Source of the DNA: Actinomycetospora sp. NBRC 106378 | GTDB taxonomy: Bacteria; Actinomycetota; Actinomycetes; Mycobacteriales; Pseudonocardiaceae | Direction: 5' to 3' | Length of the DNA stretch: 64,000 bases | Assembly (NCBI RefSeq): GCF_030269685.1 | Contig: NZ_BSTT01000014.1 | Location: 95,195-159,194, forward strand | Shown here: positions 36,065 to 44,379 of the stretch, piece after piece | Layout of the letters: the number at the start of each line of letters is the position of its first letter | Position numbering within the stretch: position 1 is the stretch's first letter | Notes under the pieces: generated by a model | Seen by the model: only the letters and a program-made list of their open reading frames with translations | Database searches by the model: none | Told to the model about the DNA's origin: nothing | Position numbers and translations under genes: made by a program

Positions 36065-36117
36065 GCCCCGATCGTGGCACGCGTGCGGCGCGTCCGGATC
36101 GGGCAGACCTCCGGGTC

Positions 36118-36411
36118 ATGAGCACGATGGACCGCGAGCGCGTCGACACGCTCGTCCTGGCCGGCCTCGGCTCGACGGCGCGCACCGGCGAGGAACTCCT
36201 GGACCACCTCGCCCGCACGGCCCGCCGCACGCCCCGCCCCTCGGTACGGCAGCTGTGGACCTCCCTGCACCGCCTGGAACGCAACCGGCTCGTCCGCCGG
36301 ATCGCCGGCCGCCGGTTCCGGCTGACCGACACGGGGGAGCGGGTGGTCCGGGCCCGGGTGGCGGCGATCAAGGCCTACGGCGACGCGCTGGACCTCGTGA
36401 CGGCTTCCTGA
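36118..36411 (+). CDS. Winged-helix DNA-binding protein (PadR/MarR-like), small
   Basis: A 97-residue protein. GSTARTGEELLDHLARTARRTPRPSVRQLWTSLHRLERNRLVRRI and GRRFRLTDTGERVVRARVAAIKAY match the recognition helix and wing of PadR-type regulators, without the long C-terminal dimerisation domain. It is divergent from the F420-dependent reductase gene and may control it. ATG 36118 is used. A second ATG three codons on is possible. Confidence 0.7.
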   Translation: MSTMDRERVDTLVLAGLGSTARTGEELLDHLARTARRTPRPSVRQLWTSLHRLERNRLVRRIAGRRFRLTDTGERVVRARVAAIKAYGDALDLVTAS

Positions 36412-36558
36412 CGTCGGATCGGTGTCGGACGAGCGCTGACGTTGCGTCGCGCCTAAGGCCGCCGCCTTGCGGGGTCGAGGTACTTCCGGCGGCGCGTTGC
36501 GGTGCGGACACGAGAGACGCCGCCGACGCCACCCGCGCCGACCCGCCCCCAGGTCCCT

Positions 36559-36655
36559 CGCCCTGTCGCGGGTTCCTTCACGGGGCCGCTGACCTTGTCG
36601 TTGTGAATCACTGCGACAAGAGCGACGGCGGATGCTGAGAAACCGCGACAGGGCG
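36559..36655. repeat. Nested palindromic repeat (family D)
   Basis: The outer arms are CGCCCTGTCGCGGGTT (36559-36574) and AACCGCGACAGGGCG (36641-36655). The inner arms are CTTGTCG (36594-36600) and CGACAAG (36614-36620), enclosing TTGTGAATCACTG. The same nested plan with TTGTCGCGGTGATTCACAGCGACA recurs at 46496-46576. Confidence 0.75.
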
Positions 36656-36703
36656 AAGCGACACGGCCGTGGCGAGGTCCGCCGGGCGGCAGGCCGGTCG
36701 AGA

Positions 36704-36828
36704 TGTGTGCGGCACGCGCAGGGGTGGCCGAAGTCGATCGCCGGGCGGCCCTTCCTGTGTGCGGCACGCGCAGGGGTCTCCGGGGTCGAACCCCGAGCCG
36801 AGCGACGTGTGTGCGGGACGCACACCCC
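36704..36828. repeat. Three direct repeats of a 21-22 base unit (family F)
   Basis: TGTGTGCGGCACGCGCAGGG occurs at 36704 and 36756, and a diverged copy (TGTGTGCGGGACGCACACCC) at 36808. Spacings are 52 bases each. It lies at the 3' end of the minus-strand ABC ATPase gene. Only three units are present, and the spacers do not look like CRISPR. Confidence 0.7.
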
Positions 36829-36831
36829 GAG

Positions 36832-37566
36832 CTACGCCACCCGCACCGACCCGTCGTCGAGAACCTCGGAGGGTGGCCCGGAGCGGACGATGCGGCCGTC
36901 GCCGAGCACGACGACCGTGTCGGCCACCTCGCGGGCGAACGCGATCTCGTGGGTGACCACGACCATCGTCGTGCCGCCCGCGGCCAGGTCGCGCAGGACC
37001 TCGAGGACCTCGCCGACCAGGGCCGGGTCGAGCGCGGAGGTCGGCTCGTCGAAGAGCATGAGCGTCGGCTCCATGGCGAGCGCCCGGGCGATCGCCACCC
37101 GCTGCTGCTGGCCGCCGGAGAGCTGGCGCGGGTAGGCGTCCTCCCGCCCCTCGAGACCGACGCGGGCCAGCAGGGCGCGACCGCGCTCGACGGCCTCGTG
37201 CCGCGGCACTCCGAGCACGCCGACCGGCGCCTCGATCACGTTGCCGAGCGCCGTCATGTGCCCGAAGAGCTGGAACTGCTGGAACACCATCCCGATGCGG
37301 CGGCGCTGCGCGGCGATCGTGCGCTCCGGCAGTTCGCGCAGCACGTCCCCGTCCCGGCGGTAGGCGATCAGCGAGTCGTCGACGGAGATGGTCCCGGCGT
37401 CGGGCGTCTCGAGGTGGTTGATGCAGCGCAGCAGGGTCGACTTGCCCGAGCCGCTGGGGCCGACGAGCACGGTCACCGACCCGGCGTCGACGTCGAGATC
37501 GACCCCGTCGAGCACCGTCACGCCGTTGAACGCCTTCGTGAGGCCCCGGATCTCCAGCAGGCTCAT
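36832..37566 (-). CDS. Polar amino acid (cystine-type) ABC transporter ATPase
   Basis: A 244-residue ABC ATPase of the GlnQ/TcyC type. It has Walker A GPSGSGKST (about residue 37), Q-loop MVFQQFQLFGHMTALGNV, signature LSGGQQQRVAIARAL, Walker B LMLFDEPTSALDP and the switch histidine in VVTHE. The start ATG 37566 overlaps the permease stop by four bases. Its solute-binding partner is probably the divergent gene at 38788. The Cys-rich leader before that gene argues for cystine or another sulfur compound as substrate. Confidence 0.92.
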   Translation of the reverse strand: MSLLEIRGLTKAFNGVTVLDGVDLDVDAGSVTVLVGPSGSGKSTLLRCINHLETPDAGTISVDDSLIAYRRDGDVLRELPERTIAAQRRRIGMVFQQFQLFGHMTALGNVIEAPVGVLGVPRHEAVERGRALLARVGLEGREDAYPRQLSGGQQQRVAIARALAMEPTLMLFDEPTSALDPALVGEVLEVLRDLAAGGTTMVVVTHEIAFAREVADTVVVLGDGRIVRSGPPSEVLDDGSVRVA

Positions 37567-38468
37567 CGGAACGACCTCCGCAGTCGCTGCAGGGGCGTGG
37601 GCGGCAGCGTCCGCTCCGCCCCGCGCGCGTAGTACCGCTCCACGTAGTACTGCCCGACGGACAGGACCGACGTCAGGATCACGTACCAGACCGTCGCGAC
37701 GAGCAGGAGCGGGATGATCTCGTAGGTGCGGTTGTAGATCGTCTGGACCGAGTACAACAGGTCCGTCACGGCGATCACCGAGACGATCGAGGTGCCCTTG
37801 AGCGTCCCGATCACCATGTTCCCGGTCGCCGGGATGATCGAGCGCATCGCCTGCGGGAGCACGATCCGGCGCAGCACGCGGGCGCGGGTCATGCCGAGCG
37901 ACACCGCCGCCTCGGACTGGCCCGCGTCGACCGACAGGATGCCGCCGCGCACGATCTCCGCGGCGTACGCCGCCTCGTGCAGGATCAGCCCGAGCAGGGC
38001 CGCGACCAGCACGCTGACCAGGTTCACCGAGTCGACCGAGAAGAACGTCGGCCCGAACGGGATCCCCAGCCCGAGCCGCGGGTAGAGGGCGCCGACGTTG
38101 TACCAGAACAGCAGCTGCACGAGCAGCGGCGTCGAGCGGAACAACCACACGTAGCCCCAGCTCACCGACGACAGCACGGGGTTGCCCGACAGCCGCATCG
38201 CCGCGAGCCCGATGCCCAGCAGGAAACCGACGACCGTCGTCGCGACGGTCAGCAGCAGCGTCGTCGCGAGGCCGCGCAGCACCGCCGTCGTGAACAGGTA
38301 CTGCGTGACGGTGCCCCAGCCGAAGGCGGGGTTGAGGGCGACCGAGCGCAGCGCCCAGACGACGAGGACGAGCACGACGGCGGCCCACACCCAGCGCCCG
38401 ACGTGGCGGGCACCGACGGTACGTGGGGGAGACGACGGAGGGGCTTCGGGCGCGACGAGGGACGTCAT
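37563..38468 (-). CDS. Polar amino acid (cystine-type) ABC transporter permease
   Basis: A 301-residue inner-membrane protein with five to six predicted helices. The HisM/GlnP signature is TTLLLTVATTVVGFLLG, and the coupling loop is HEAAYAAEIVRGGILSVDAGQSEAAVSLGMTRARVLRRIVLPQAMR. ATG 38468 is preceded by GGAG at seven bases. An upstream ATG at 38486 lacks support. It is transcribed divergently from the leader peptide and binding-protein gene. Confidence 0.92.
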   Translation of the reverse strand: MTSLVAPEAPPSSPPRTVGARHVGRWVWAAVVLVLVVWALRSVALNPAFGWGTVTQYLFTTAVLRGLATTLLLTVATTVVGFLLGIGLAAMRLSGNPVLSSVSWGYVWLFRSTPLLVQLLFWYNVGALYPRLGLGIPFGPTFFSVDSVNLVSVLVAALLGLILHEAAYAAEIVRGGILSVDAGQSEAAVSLGMTRARVLRRIVLPQAMRSIIPATGNMVIGTLKGTSIVSVIAVTDLLYSVQTIYNRTYEIIPLLLVATVWYVILTSVLSVGQYYVERYYARGAERTLPPTPLQRLRRSFR

Positions 38469-38587
38469 CGGATCACTCCGGTACACGGGGATTCACGGGA
38501 ACGCCAGCGTCCCTCAACGCAGACGGACACGACCGTACGTCGGGGGTACGCGTCGCGTCGAGTCGCGCGCGGGCCGTCACACCCGGC

Positions 38588-38616
38588 TTGACCGTGCCGG
38601 GTCCGGGTGGTTCCGT
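38588..38616 (+). promoter_or_regulatory. Promoter of sulfur leader ORF 1
   Basis: TTGACC (38588-38593), exactly 17 bases, TTCCGT (38611-38616), then seven bases to the leader ATG. The transcript is therefore probably leaderless. The same geometry is seen before leader ORFs 4 and 5. Confidence 0.6.
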
Positions 38617-38623
38617 CTGGTTC

Positions 38624-38698
38624 ATGGCAGCCGGCGTCACGCTCGTCTCGCGTGAGCACGTCGACCTCTGCCGCTGCTGGTCCGCCGCCTGTCGCTGA
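38624..38698 (+). CDS. Leader peptide 1 (HVD-Cys family, 24 aa), before the cystine-type binding protein
   Basis: ATG 38624 encodes MAAGVTLVSREHVDL then CRCWSAACR. The HVD core and Cys-rich end are shared with five other tiny ORFs in this window. Three Cys codons lie in the last ten positions (TGC CGC TGC ... TGT). It ends 89 bases before the binding-protein gene. The gap contains the alternative RNA arms listed next. Cysteine-sensing attenuators with short Cys-containing ORFs are known before sulfur genes in actinobacteria. From the family and context I infer that ribosome stalling at Cys codons reports cysteine shortage. Confidence 0.85.
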   Translation: MAAGVTLVSREHVDLCRCWSAACR

Positions 38699-38783
38699 GC
38701 TCCCGCCCAGCCACGGCCGCACCGGACCCACCCCTCGTCGCACCGCTGCGTCGGGTCCTCCTGCGGCACTTCCGACAGGACCC
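38679..38783 (+). promoter_or_regulatory. Four-arm attenuator between leader 1 and the binding-protein gene
   Basis: Arm 1 GGTCCG (38679-38684, inside the leader at the Trp-Ser codons) can pair with arm 2 CGGACC (38723-38728). Arm 2 GGACCC (38724-38729) can instead pair with arm 3 GGGTCC (38753-38758). Arm 3 GGGTCCT can pair with arm 4 AGGACCC (38777-38783), which contains the AGGA ribosome site of the gene at 38788. A ribosome stalled on the Cys codons would cover arm 1, allow 2:3 and free the ribosome site. A finished leader would allow 1:2 and 3:4 and hide it. Confidence 0.65.
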
Positions 38784-38787
38784 CCTC

Positions 38788-39690
38788 ATGCCCCGTGCCG
38801 TGCTGCTCGCCGTGCTCACCCTCCTCGGCGCCCTGCTGGTCGGCTGCGCCTCCCCGCTCGACGACGCCGACGCCGGCGTCCCGCGCGAGGACGTGACCTC
38901 GGCGGTCGCCGTGGATCCGGCGGCACGGGCGCTCCTGCCGGGCACGGTCGCCCAGGAGGGCGTCCTCACGGTCGGCGCGAGCGTGTCCGCCCCGCCCACG
39001 GCGTTCCACCTCGCGGACGGGGTCACCACGACGGGTCAGGACATCGACATGACCGAGGCCGTCGCCCGCACGCTGGGCCTGCGGGTGCAACGCACCGAGT
39101 CGACCTTCGACGGCATCGTCCCCGGCCTGACCAGCGGGAAGTTCGACGTCGGCACCGGCAACTTCGCGGTCACCGAGGCCCGCAAGAAGCAGGTCAGCTT
39201 CGTCACCTACGTCAACGACGGCCAGGGCTTCGCCGTGCGCGCGGACGACCCGCAGCCGCCGATCACCGACCTCGTCCAGCTCTGCGGCCGCACCGTCTCG
39301 GTGCTGACGGGCTCGACCTTCGAGTCCACCCTCGCCAAGGCGCAGCCGCGATGTAGCCAGGCGGGACGACCGGCCATCGAGGTCCGCAGCTACCCCGACG
39401 GCGCGACGACGGGTCTCGCGCTCGCGCAGCGGCGCGCCGACGTCACGATGAGCACGATCAACGGCCTGCGCTACCTCGTGTCCCAGCAGCCGCGACTGCG
39501 GTTCGTGAACGAGTACCGCCGGCTCGACGTCGGGTTCGCCCTCGCGAAGGACTCCCCGCTGATCCCGGCCGTGCAGGCCGCCGTCACGAGGCTCATGGCC
39601 GACGGCACCTACGCCCGGATCCTCGCCAAGTGGGGCACCTCGCCGTCCGCGCTGCGTGCCTCCCAGGTCGACCCGCCCGAACCGGCCTGA
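38788..39690 (+). CDS. Solute-binding lipoprotein, polar amino acid/cystine type
   Basis: A 300-residue family 3 binding protein. The signal peptide ends in LLVGC-A, a lipobox with Cys20, so it is anchored on the outer face of the membrane. The mature part has LTVGASVSAPPTAFHLADGVTTTGQDIDMTEAVARTLGL, FDGIVPGLTSGKFDVGTGNFAVTEARKK and a late DVGFALAKDSPLIPAVQAAVTRLMADGTYARILAKWG. It pairs with the divergent permease and ATPase genes. Leader peptide 1 and an attenuator precede it, pointing to cystine or a related sulfur ligand. Confidence 0.9.
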   Translation: MPRAVLLAVLTLLGALLVGCASPLDDADAGVPREDVTSAVAVDPAARALLPGTVAQEGVLTVGASVSAPPTAFHLADGVTTTGQDIDMTEAVARTLGLRVQRTESTFDGIVPGLTSGKFDVGTGNFAVTEARKKQVSFVTYVNDGQGFAVRADDPQPPITDLVQLCGRTVSVLTGSTFESTLAKAQPRCSQAGRPAIEVRSYPDGATTGLALAQRRADVTMSTINGLRYLVSQQPRLRFVNEYRRLDVGFALAKDSPLIPAVQAAVTRLMADGTYARILAKWGTSPSALRASQVDPPEPA

Positions 39691-39732
39691 CCGCCTCCCA
39701 CGCCTCGCCCCCCTCGTACCCAGGAGACACCT

Positions 39733-39933
39733 GTGTCCTTCACCCCCCGTGGCGCCGCCGTCGCCACGTTCCTCACCCATCTCGACGCCGTCGTCCAGCG
39801 CGAGGTCTCGGCGGTCGACGCCGGCGCCGGGCGCTGGGAGATCGAGGCCGAGCGCATCGCGGCCGAGGTCGCGGGCTCGCTCGCCCTGCTGCGCGGCGAG
39901 CTCCAGCGCCACCGCACCGCGTTCGCCGAGTGA
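39733..39933 (+). CDS. Small conserved-looking protein, unknown function (66 aa)
   Basis: GTG 39733 follows CAGGAGAC at a good distance and encodes a helical acidic protein: AAVATFLTHLDAVVQREVSAV and EIEAERIAAEVAGSLALLRGELQRHRTAF. It lies 42 bases after the binding-protein gene in the same direction and is probably in its operon. I recognise no domain. Its helices could form a coiled coil. Confidence 0.55.
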   Translation: MSFTPRGAAVATFLTHLDAVVQREVSAVDAGAGRWEIEAERIAAEVAGSLALLRGELQRHRTAFAE

Positions 39934-40016
39934 CCTCTCCGGTGGCGCTGGTCCGTCGGGGTCGCCCGCATCACGTCGGTGGCCCCCACGGACGGGTCAT
40001 GGCAGGCTTACCGCCC

Positions 40017-40103
40017 ATGACCTCCGCGGCCGACGTGCGCCTGGTGGCCCGTCGTCACGTGGACTTCGGCCGCGTCTTCAGCTGCGCCTGTCCGGTCTCC
40101 TGA
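40017..40103 (+). CDS. Leader peptide 2 (HVD-Cys family, 28 aa), before the sulfonate transporter operon
   Basis: ATG 40017 encodes MTSAADVRLVARRHVDF, GRVFSCACPVS. It shares RRHVD and a Cys-x-Cys pair near the end with the other leaders. It lies 120 bases before the sulfonate-type binding-protein gene. An in-frame ATG six codons upstream is possible. No strong -35/-10 pair is seen before it, unlike leaders 1, 4 and 5, so it may be cotranscribed with the upstream genes. Confidence 0.8.
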   Translation: MTSAADVRLVARRHVDFGRVFSCACPVS

Positions 40104-40120
40104 CCCACCCGCGGGACCTG

Positions 40121-40178
40121 CCGTCCGGATCGGACGGCGGCTCGAACGCGGGTGCGCGCGCCTGACCGCCGCCGTCCG
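40121..40178 (+). promoter_or_regulatory. Alternative hairpins between leader 2 and the sulfonate operon
   Basis: CCGTCCG (40121-40127) can pair with CGGACGG (40131-40137). Alternatively CGGACGGCGG (40131-40140) can pair perfectly over ten bases with CCGCCGTCCG (40169-40178). The two structures exclude each other. TGTCCGG at the leader's Cys codon (40089-40095) can pair with CCGGA at 40125-40129, linking leader translation to the choice. Confidence 0.5.
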
Positions 40179-40223
40179 ACCCCGCCGCCGCAGTGCGGGG
40201 CCTCCTCAGGAGAACCACCACCC

Positions 40224-41300
40224 GTGATCCGCCATCGTCGGCGCACCCTGCCTGCCGTCATCGCCCTCGTCGTCGCAGCGCTCGTCCTGGCCGGCTGCTC
40301 CCGCGCCCAGGAGTCCTCGAGCACCCCGGCCGCGGACGCCGGGCCCGCCCCCGAGCTGCGTTTGGGCTACTTCCCCAACATCACCCACGCCGGCGCGCTG
40401 ATCGGGGTGCAGAACGGCCTGTTCGCCCAGCAGCTCGGCCAGACCACGCTGTCGACGCAGACCTTCAACGCCGGCCCGGAGGAGACGAGCGCGCTCTTCG
40501 GCAACTCGATCGACATCGGGTTCATCGGCTCGGGCCCCGCGATCAACGCCTACAAGCAGAACCCCGAGGGCGTGCGCATCATCTCGGGCGCGACCTCGGG
40601 CGGTGCCCAGCTGGTCGTGCGTCCGGGCATCACCAGCCCGCAGCAGCTGCTCGGGAAGAAGATCGCCACGCCGCAGCTCGCGAACACGCAGGACATCGCG
40701 CTGAAGAAGTGGCTGAAGGACAACAACCTGCCGCAGGGCACCGGCCCGGGGGCCGTCGAGGTCGTCAACATCGACAACGCCCGCGCGCTCGACGCCTACA
40801 AGACCGGCCAGCTCGACGGCGGGTGGCTGCCGGAGCCGTTCGCGTCGCGGTTCGTGCTCGAGGGCGGCGCCACGCCGCTGCTCGACGAGAAGACGCTGTG
40901 GCCGAACGGGCAGTTCCCGACCACCGTCGTCATCGCCCGCACCGACTACGTGCAGCAGCACCCGGCCACCGTCTCGGCGTTCCTCAAGGGCCTCGTCACT
41001 GCCGAGAACCTGGCCCAGACCGACCCGAACGCCGCGAAGGCGGCCGCCAACGCCGGTCTGTCGGCGGCGGGCAGCAAGCCGCTCGCGCAGAACGTGCTCG
41101 ACCGCGCGTGGAGCGAGGTCTCGCTGAACCCCGACCCGCTCGCCTCGACGTTCCCGACCCTCGCGCAGAACGCGGTGGCGGCCGGGACGGCGCAGTCCGC
41201 CACCGACGTCAAGGGGCTCTTCGCCCTCGGCCCGCTCAACGAGGCGCTGCAGGCCGCCGGACGACCGACCGTCGACCCGGCCGGCCTCGACACCAAGTAG
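40224..41300 (+). CDS. Aliphatic sulfonate/nitrate-type ABC transporter binding lipoprotein
   Basis: A 358-residue SsuA/TauA-like protein. The signal peptide ends in VLAGC-S (lipobox Cys23). The mature part starts LRLGYFPNITHAGALIGVQNGLF and includes IGFIGSGPAINAYKQNP, ITSPQQLLGKKIATPQLANTQDI and LDGGWLPEPFASRFVLEGG. GTG 40224 follows CAGGAG. It heads an operon with the ATPase (23 bases later) and permease (overlapping). The Cys-containing leader upstream supports a sulfur substrate rather than nitrate. Confidence 0.92.
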   Translation: MIRHRRRTLPAVIALVVAALVLAGCSRAQESSSTPAADAGPAPELRLGYFPNITHAGALIGVQNGLFAQQLGQTTLSTQTFNAGPEETSALFGNSIDIGFIGSGPAINAYKQNPEGVRIISGATSGGAQLVVRPGITSPQQLLGKKIATPQLANTQDIALKKWLKDNNLPQGTGPGAVEVVNIDNARALDAYKTGQLDGGWLPEPFASRFVLEGGATPLLDEKTLWPNGQFPTTVVIARTDYVQQHPATVSAFLKGLVTAENLAQTDPNAAKAAANAGLSAAGSKPLAQNVLDRAWSEVSLNPDPLASTFPTLAQNAVAAGTAQSATDVKGLFALGPLNEALQAAGRPTVDPAGLDTK

Positions 41301-41323
41301 TTCCCCAGGAAGGGACTCCCACC

Positions 41324-42116
<793 letters not shown>

Positions 42117-42127
<11 letters not shown>

Positions 42128-42998
42128 CAGCACGGCGACGGTCGACGACGCGGTCGACGTCGGGCGCGGGCTCGACGCGCTCGACACGCCCACCGAGCAG
42201 CGCGTCCCGCTGTGGAAGCGGTTCCTCACCGGGGTGGTGCCGCCGATCGTCGCGGTGGTGCTCTTCGTCGTCGTCTGGCAGATCCTGTGGGCGTCGGCGA
42301 TCTGGCCCGAGTTCAAGCTGCCCTCGCCCGAGGCGGTGTTCGGCACGATCGGCCAGGACTTCGCCGAGGGCCGCGCGCTGGACATCATCTGGACCTCGAT
42401 CAGCCGGGCGATCCTCGGTTTCCTGCTGGCCGTGGTGGTGGCGACGCCGCTCGGGCTGCTCGTGGCCACGGTGCCGATCGTGCGCTCGGCGATCGGGCCG
42501 ATCCTCACCGGGCTGCAGAGCCTGCCGTCGGTGGCGTGGGTCCCGGCCGCGGTGCTGTGGTTCGGGCTGACCGACGCCACCATCTACTTCGTCGTGCTCA
42601 TGGGCGCCGTCCCCTCGATCGCGAACGGGCTGGTGTCCGGCATCGACCAGGTGCCGCCGCTGCTGCCCCGGGTCGGGTTCGCGATGGGAGCCTCGCGCTC
42701 CCAGTCGGCGCGCCTGATCATGCTCCCGGCGGCCCTGCCGGGCTTCCTCGGCGGCCTCAAGCAGGGCTGGGCCTTCTCCTGGCGCTCCCTCATGGCGGCG
42801 GAGATCATCGCGACCTCGCCCAGCCTCGGCTTCGGCCTCGGCGCCTACCTCAACGAGGGGCAGTCGCTGTCCGACATGCCCTCGGTGATGGCGGCGATCC
42901 TGCTGATCCTCATCGTCGGGATCGGCGTCGAGCTGCTGTTCTTCCGGCCGGCCGAGGTGCGGGTCCTGCGGGCCCGCGGTCTCGGGACGGGGCCGTGA
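42117..42998 (+). CDS. Sulfonate-type ABC transporter permease (SsuC/TauC-like)
   Basis: A 293-residue membrane protein with about six helices. The coupling loop motif is GASRSQSARLIMLPAALPGFLGGLKQGWAFSWRSLMAAEII, characteristic of SsuC/TauC. It also has SLPSVAWVPAAVLWFGLTDATIYFVV. The stop codon overlaps the GTG of leader ORF 3. Confidence 0.93.
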
Positions 42999-43069
42999 GG
43001 AACACGCCCCGCCTGACCCGGCGGCGGCACGTGGACCACGGGCGGGTGGACAGCGCGCTCTGTCGCTGA
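42995..43069 (+). CDS. Leader peptide 3 (HVD-Cys family, 24 aa), apparently orphaned
   Basis: GTG 42995 overlaps the permease stop (GTGA). It encodes VRNTPRLTRRRHVDHG then RVDSALCR, with the same RRHVD core and C-terminal Cys-Arg as the others. No plus-strand gene follows. The next genes at 43137 and beyond are on the minus strand and unrelated to sulfur. It may be a remnant of a lost sulfur operon, or may act on the end of the transporter mRNA. Confidence 0.75.
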   Translation: MRNTPRLTRRRHVDHGRVDSALCR

Positions 43070-43136
43070 CGGCACCCCGGGCCCGTCCGCGCCGGCCTCG
43101 TCGCCGCGCTGCTCACCTTCCGCTCCTGACGTCGGG

Positions 43137-43712
43137 TCAGGCGGCCATGACGAGCATGGTCACCATGCCGAGGTCCATCACGACGTGCGGGAGACCCGCC
43201 GCCCGCAGGGCGCGGACCCTGGAACTGCTCGCGGTTCCCGCGAGAGCGGCTCGCGGCGCGACGGCGACCACGCCCGTCGTCGCGACCGCGTCGAGGGCGA
43301 ACAGCGCGGCGAGCACCCAGGCGACGGTGCTCCGCCACACGGGCGCGGCCGTCGACATGTCCATGGTCATCCCGTGGTGGTCCGTCGCGAGTACCGCGAA
43401 GATCATCGCCCCGGCGGCGACCAGGTGGAACAGGTGCGCCGGCCGCGCCGGCCCGCCCCGGACCAGCAGCGCCGTGAACCCGACGGCGAGGGCTCCGAGC
43501 ACGACGAGGCCCGCCGTGCGGACCGCGCCGGCCCACCACGGCGTGAGCATGGCGGCCATGACGAGGTTCATGACGAGGTGGCCGGTCTCGGCGCTGCGGC
43601 TGCTCAGGTAGCGGTCGACGGGGCGACCGCGGAGCAGGCCGGCGCCACCGACGACCACCGCCACGAGCAGGGCGGCGAGGAGCAGCCCGTCGAGCACCGG
43701 GGACCCGGTCAC
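43137..43712 (-). CDS. DUF5134-like membrane protein
   Basis: A 191-residue protein with about six hydrophobic helices. It has GHLVMNLVMAAMLTPWW, HLVAAGAMIFAVLATDHHGMTMDMS and HVVMDLGMVTMLVMAA, a pattern of His and Met residues in membrane segments seen in actinobacterial DUF5134 proteins. The His/Met pairs suggest copper or another metal, which is inference. It overlaps the TetR gene by four bases and is cotranscribed with it. Confidence 0.78.
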   Translation of the reverse strand: MTGSPVLDGLLLAALLVAVVVGGAGLLRGRPVDRYLSSRSAETGHLVMNLVMAAMLTPWWAGAVRTAGLVVLGALAVGFTALLVRGGPARPAHLFHLVAAGAMIFAVLATDHHGMTMDMSTAAPVWRSTVAWVLAALFALDAVATTGVVAVAPRAALAGTASSSRVRALRAAGLPHVVMDLGMVTMLVMAA

Positions 43713-44323
43713 GTCGTGGCCGCCGCGGCGGGGACGGCGCGGGCACCGAGGTCGGCGAGCTCCTCGATCACGGCGCGGCGGTCCAGGTCGAGCTCACCGG
43801 TCAGCCAGGAGCACAGCACGTCGGTGGTCCCGGCGATGAAGTGCAGCGCGGCGAGGCGGTCGGCCGGCCCGGGCGCGGGATGGCGGTGGACGACGTGCAG
43901 CCAGAACCCGGCGTAGCGGTGGTAGGCGCGGCTGCGGGACCGGCGCAGCGGCTGGTGATCGGCGGCCTCGACGTAGAGGCGGGCCAGGCGGGCGTCGGAG
44001 GCGAGGAGGTCGGTGAGGGCGCCGATCGTCGCGCGGGACCGGTCGGCCCGGGTCGGCCCGGCGTCGAGCAGCGCCGCGACGACCGCCCGGTTGACCTGCC
44101 GGAAGAAATCCTCGAGCACGGCGACCAGCAGCGCGTCGCGGTCGGTGAAACTCTCGTAGAAGTACCGCTTGCTCAGCCCGGCGCGGGCACAGACCTGGGC
44201 CGCGGTCAGGGCGGTGACGCCGTGCTCGGCGACGACGTCGAGGCACGCCTCCCGCAGCTGCCGGTCCCGCGTGCGCCGGCGCTCCTCGCTGCTGCGGCCG
44301 CCGTAGCGCCGGGACTCGGTCAT
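43709..44323 (-). CDS. TetR-family transcriptional regulator
   Basis: A 204-residue repressor with HTH LREACLDVVAEHGVTALTAAQVCARAGLSKRYFYESFTDRDALL in the first 70 residues and a variable ligand domain. It is divergent from the small membrane gene and the linalool dehydratase/isomerase-like gene. A GCGTTCCAG-N17-CTGGAACGC palindrome lies between them. It probably represses both itself and these genes in response to a hydrophobic ligand. Confidence 0.9.
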   Translation of the reverse strand: MTESRRYGGRSSEERRRTRDRQLREACLDVVAEHGVTALTAAQVCARAGLSKRYFYESFTDRDALLVAVLEDFFRQVNRAVVAALLDAGPTRADRSRATIGALTDLLASDARLARLYVEAADHQPLRRSRSRAYHRYAGFWLHVVHRHPAPGPADRLAALHFIAGTTDVLCSWLTGELDLDRRAVIEELADLGARAVPAAAATT

Positions 44324-44344
44324 GGCGTCGAGTTTGACACGCGC

Positions 44345-44379
44345 GCGTTCCAGATGTTCGATGTCGCCAACTGGAACGC
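44345..44379. promoter_or_regulatory. Operator palindrome between TetR and the terpenoid-enzyme operon
   Basis: GCGTTCCAG (44345-44353) and CTGGAACGC (44371-44379) are exact inverted repeats with a 17-base spacer. The TetR start codon is 21 bases away. Confidence 0.75.

Larger units (their letters stand above)
36412..36831. other. Repeat-rich intergenic region
   Basis: About 420 bases without a credible gene. It holds the nested family D palindrome (36559-36655) and three family F direct repeats (36704-36828), described separately. Open frames here have no recognisable product. Confidence 0.6.

Noticed and set aside
36779..36802. tRNA T-arm-like sequence (GGGGTCGAACCCC)
   Set aside because: No acceptor stem, anticodon arm or 3' end fits around it. 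It is part of the family F repeat region.
36704..36828. CRISPR array
   Set aside because: Only three imperfect units are present, the third differs clearly, and no cas genes are in the window.
44322..44360. Longer start for the small membrane protein at 44322
   Set aside because: The added residues overlap the TetR start and the operator and are not hydrophobic or conserved-looking.
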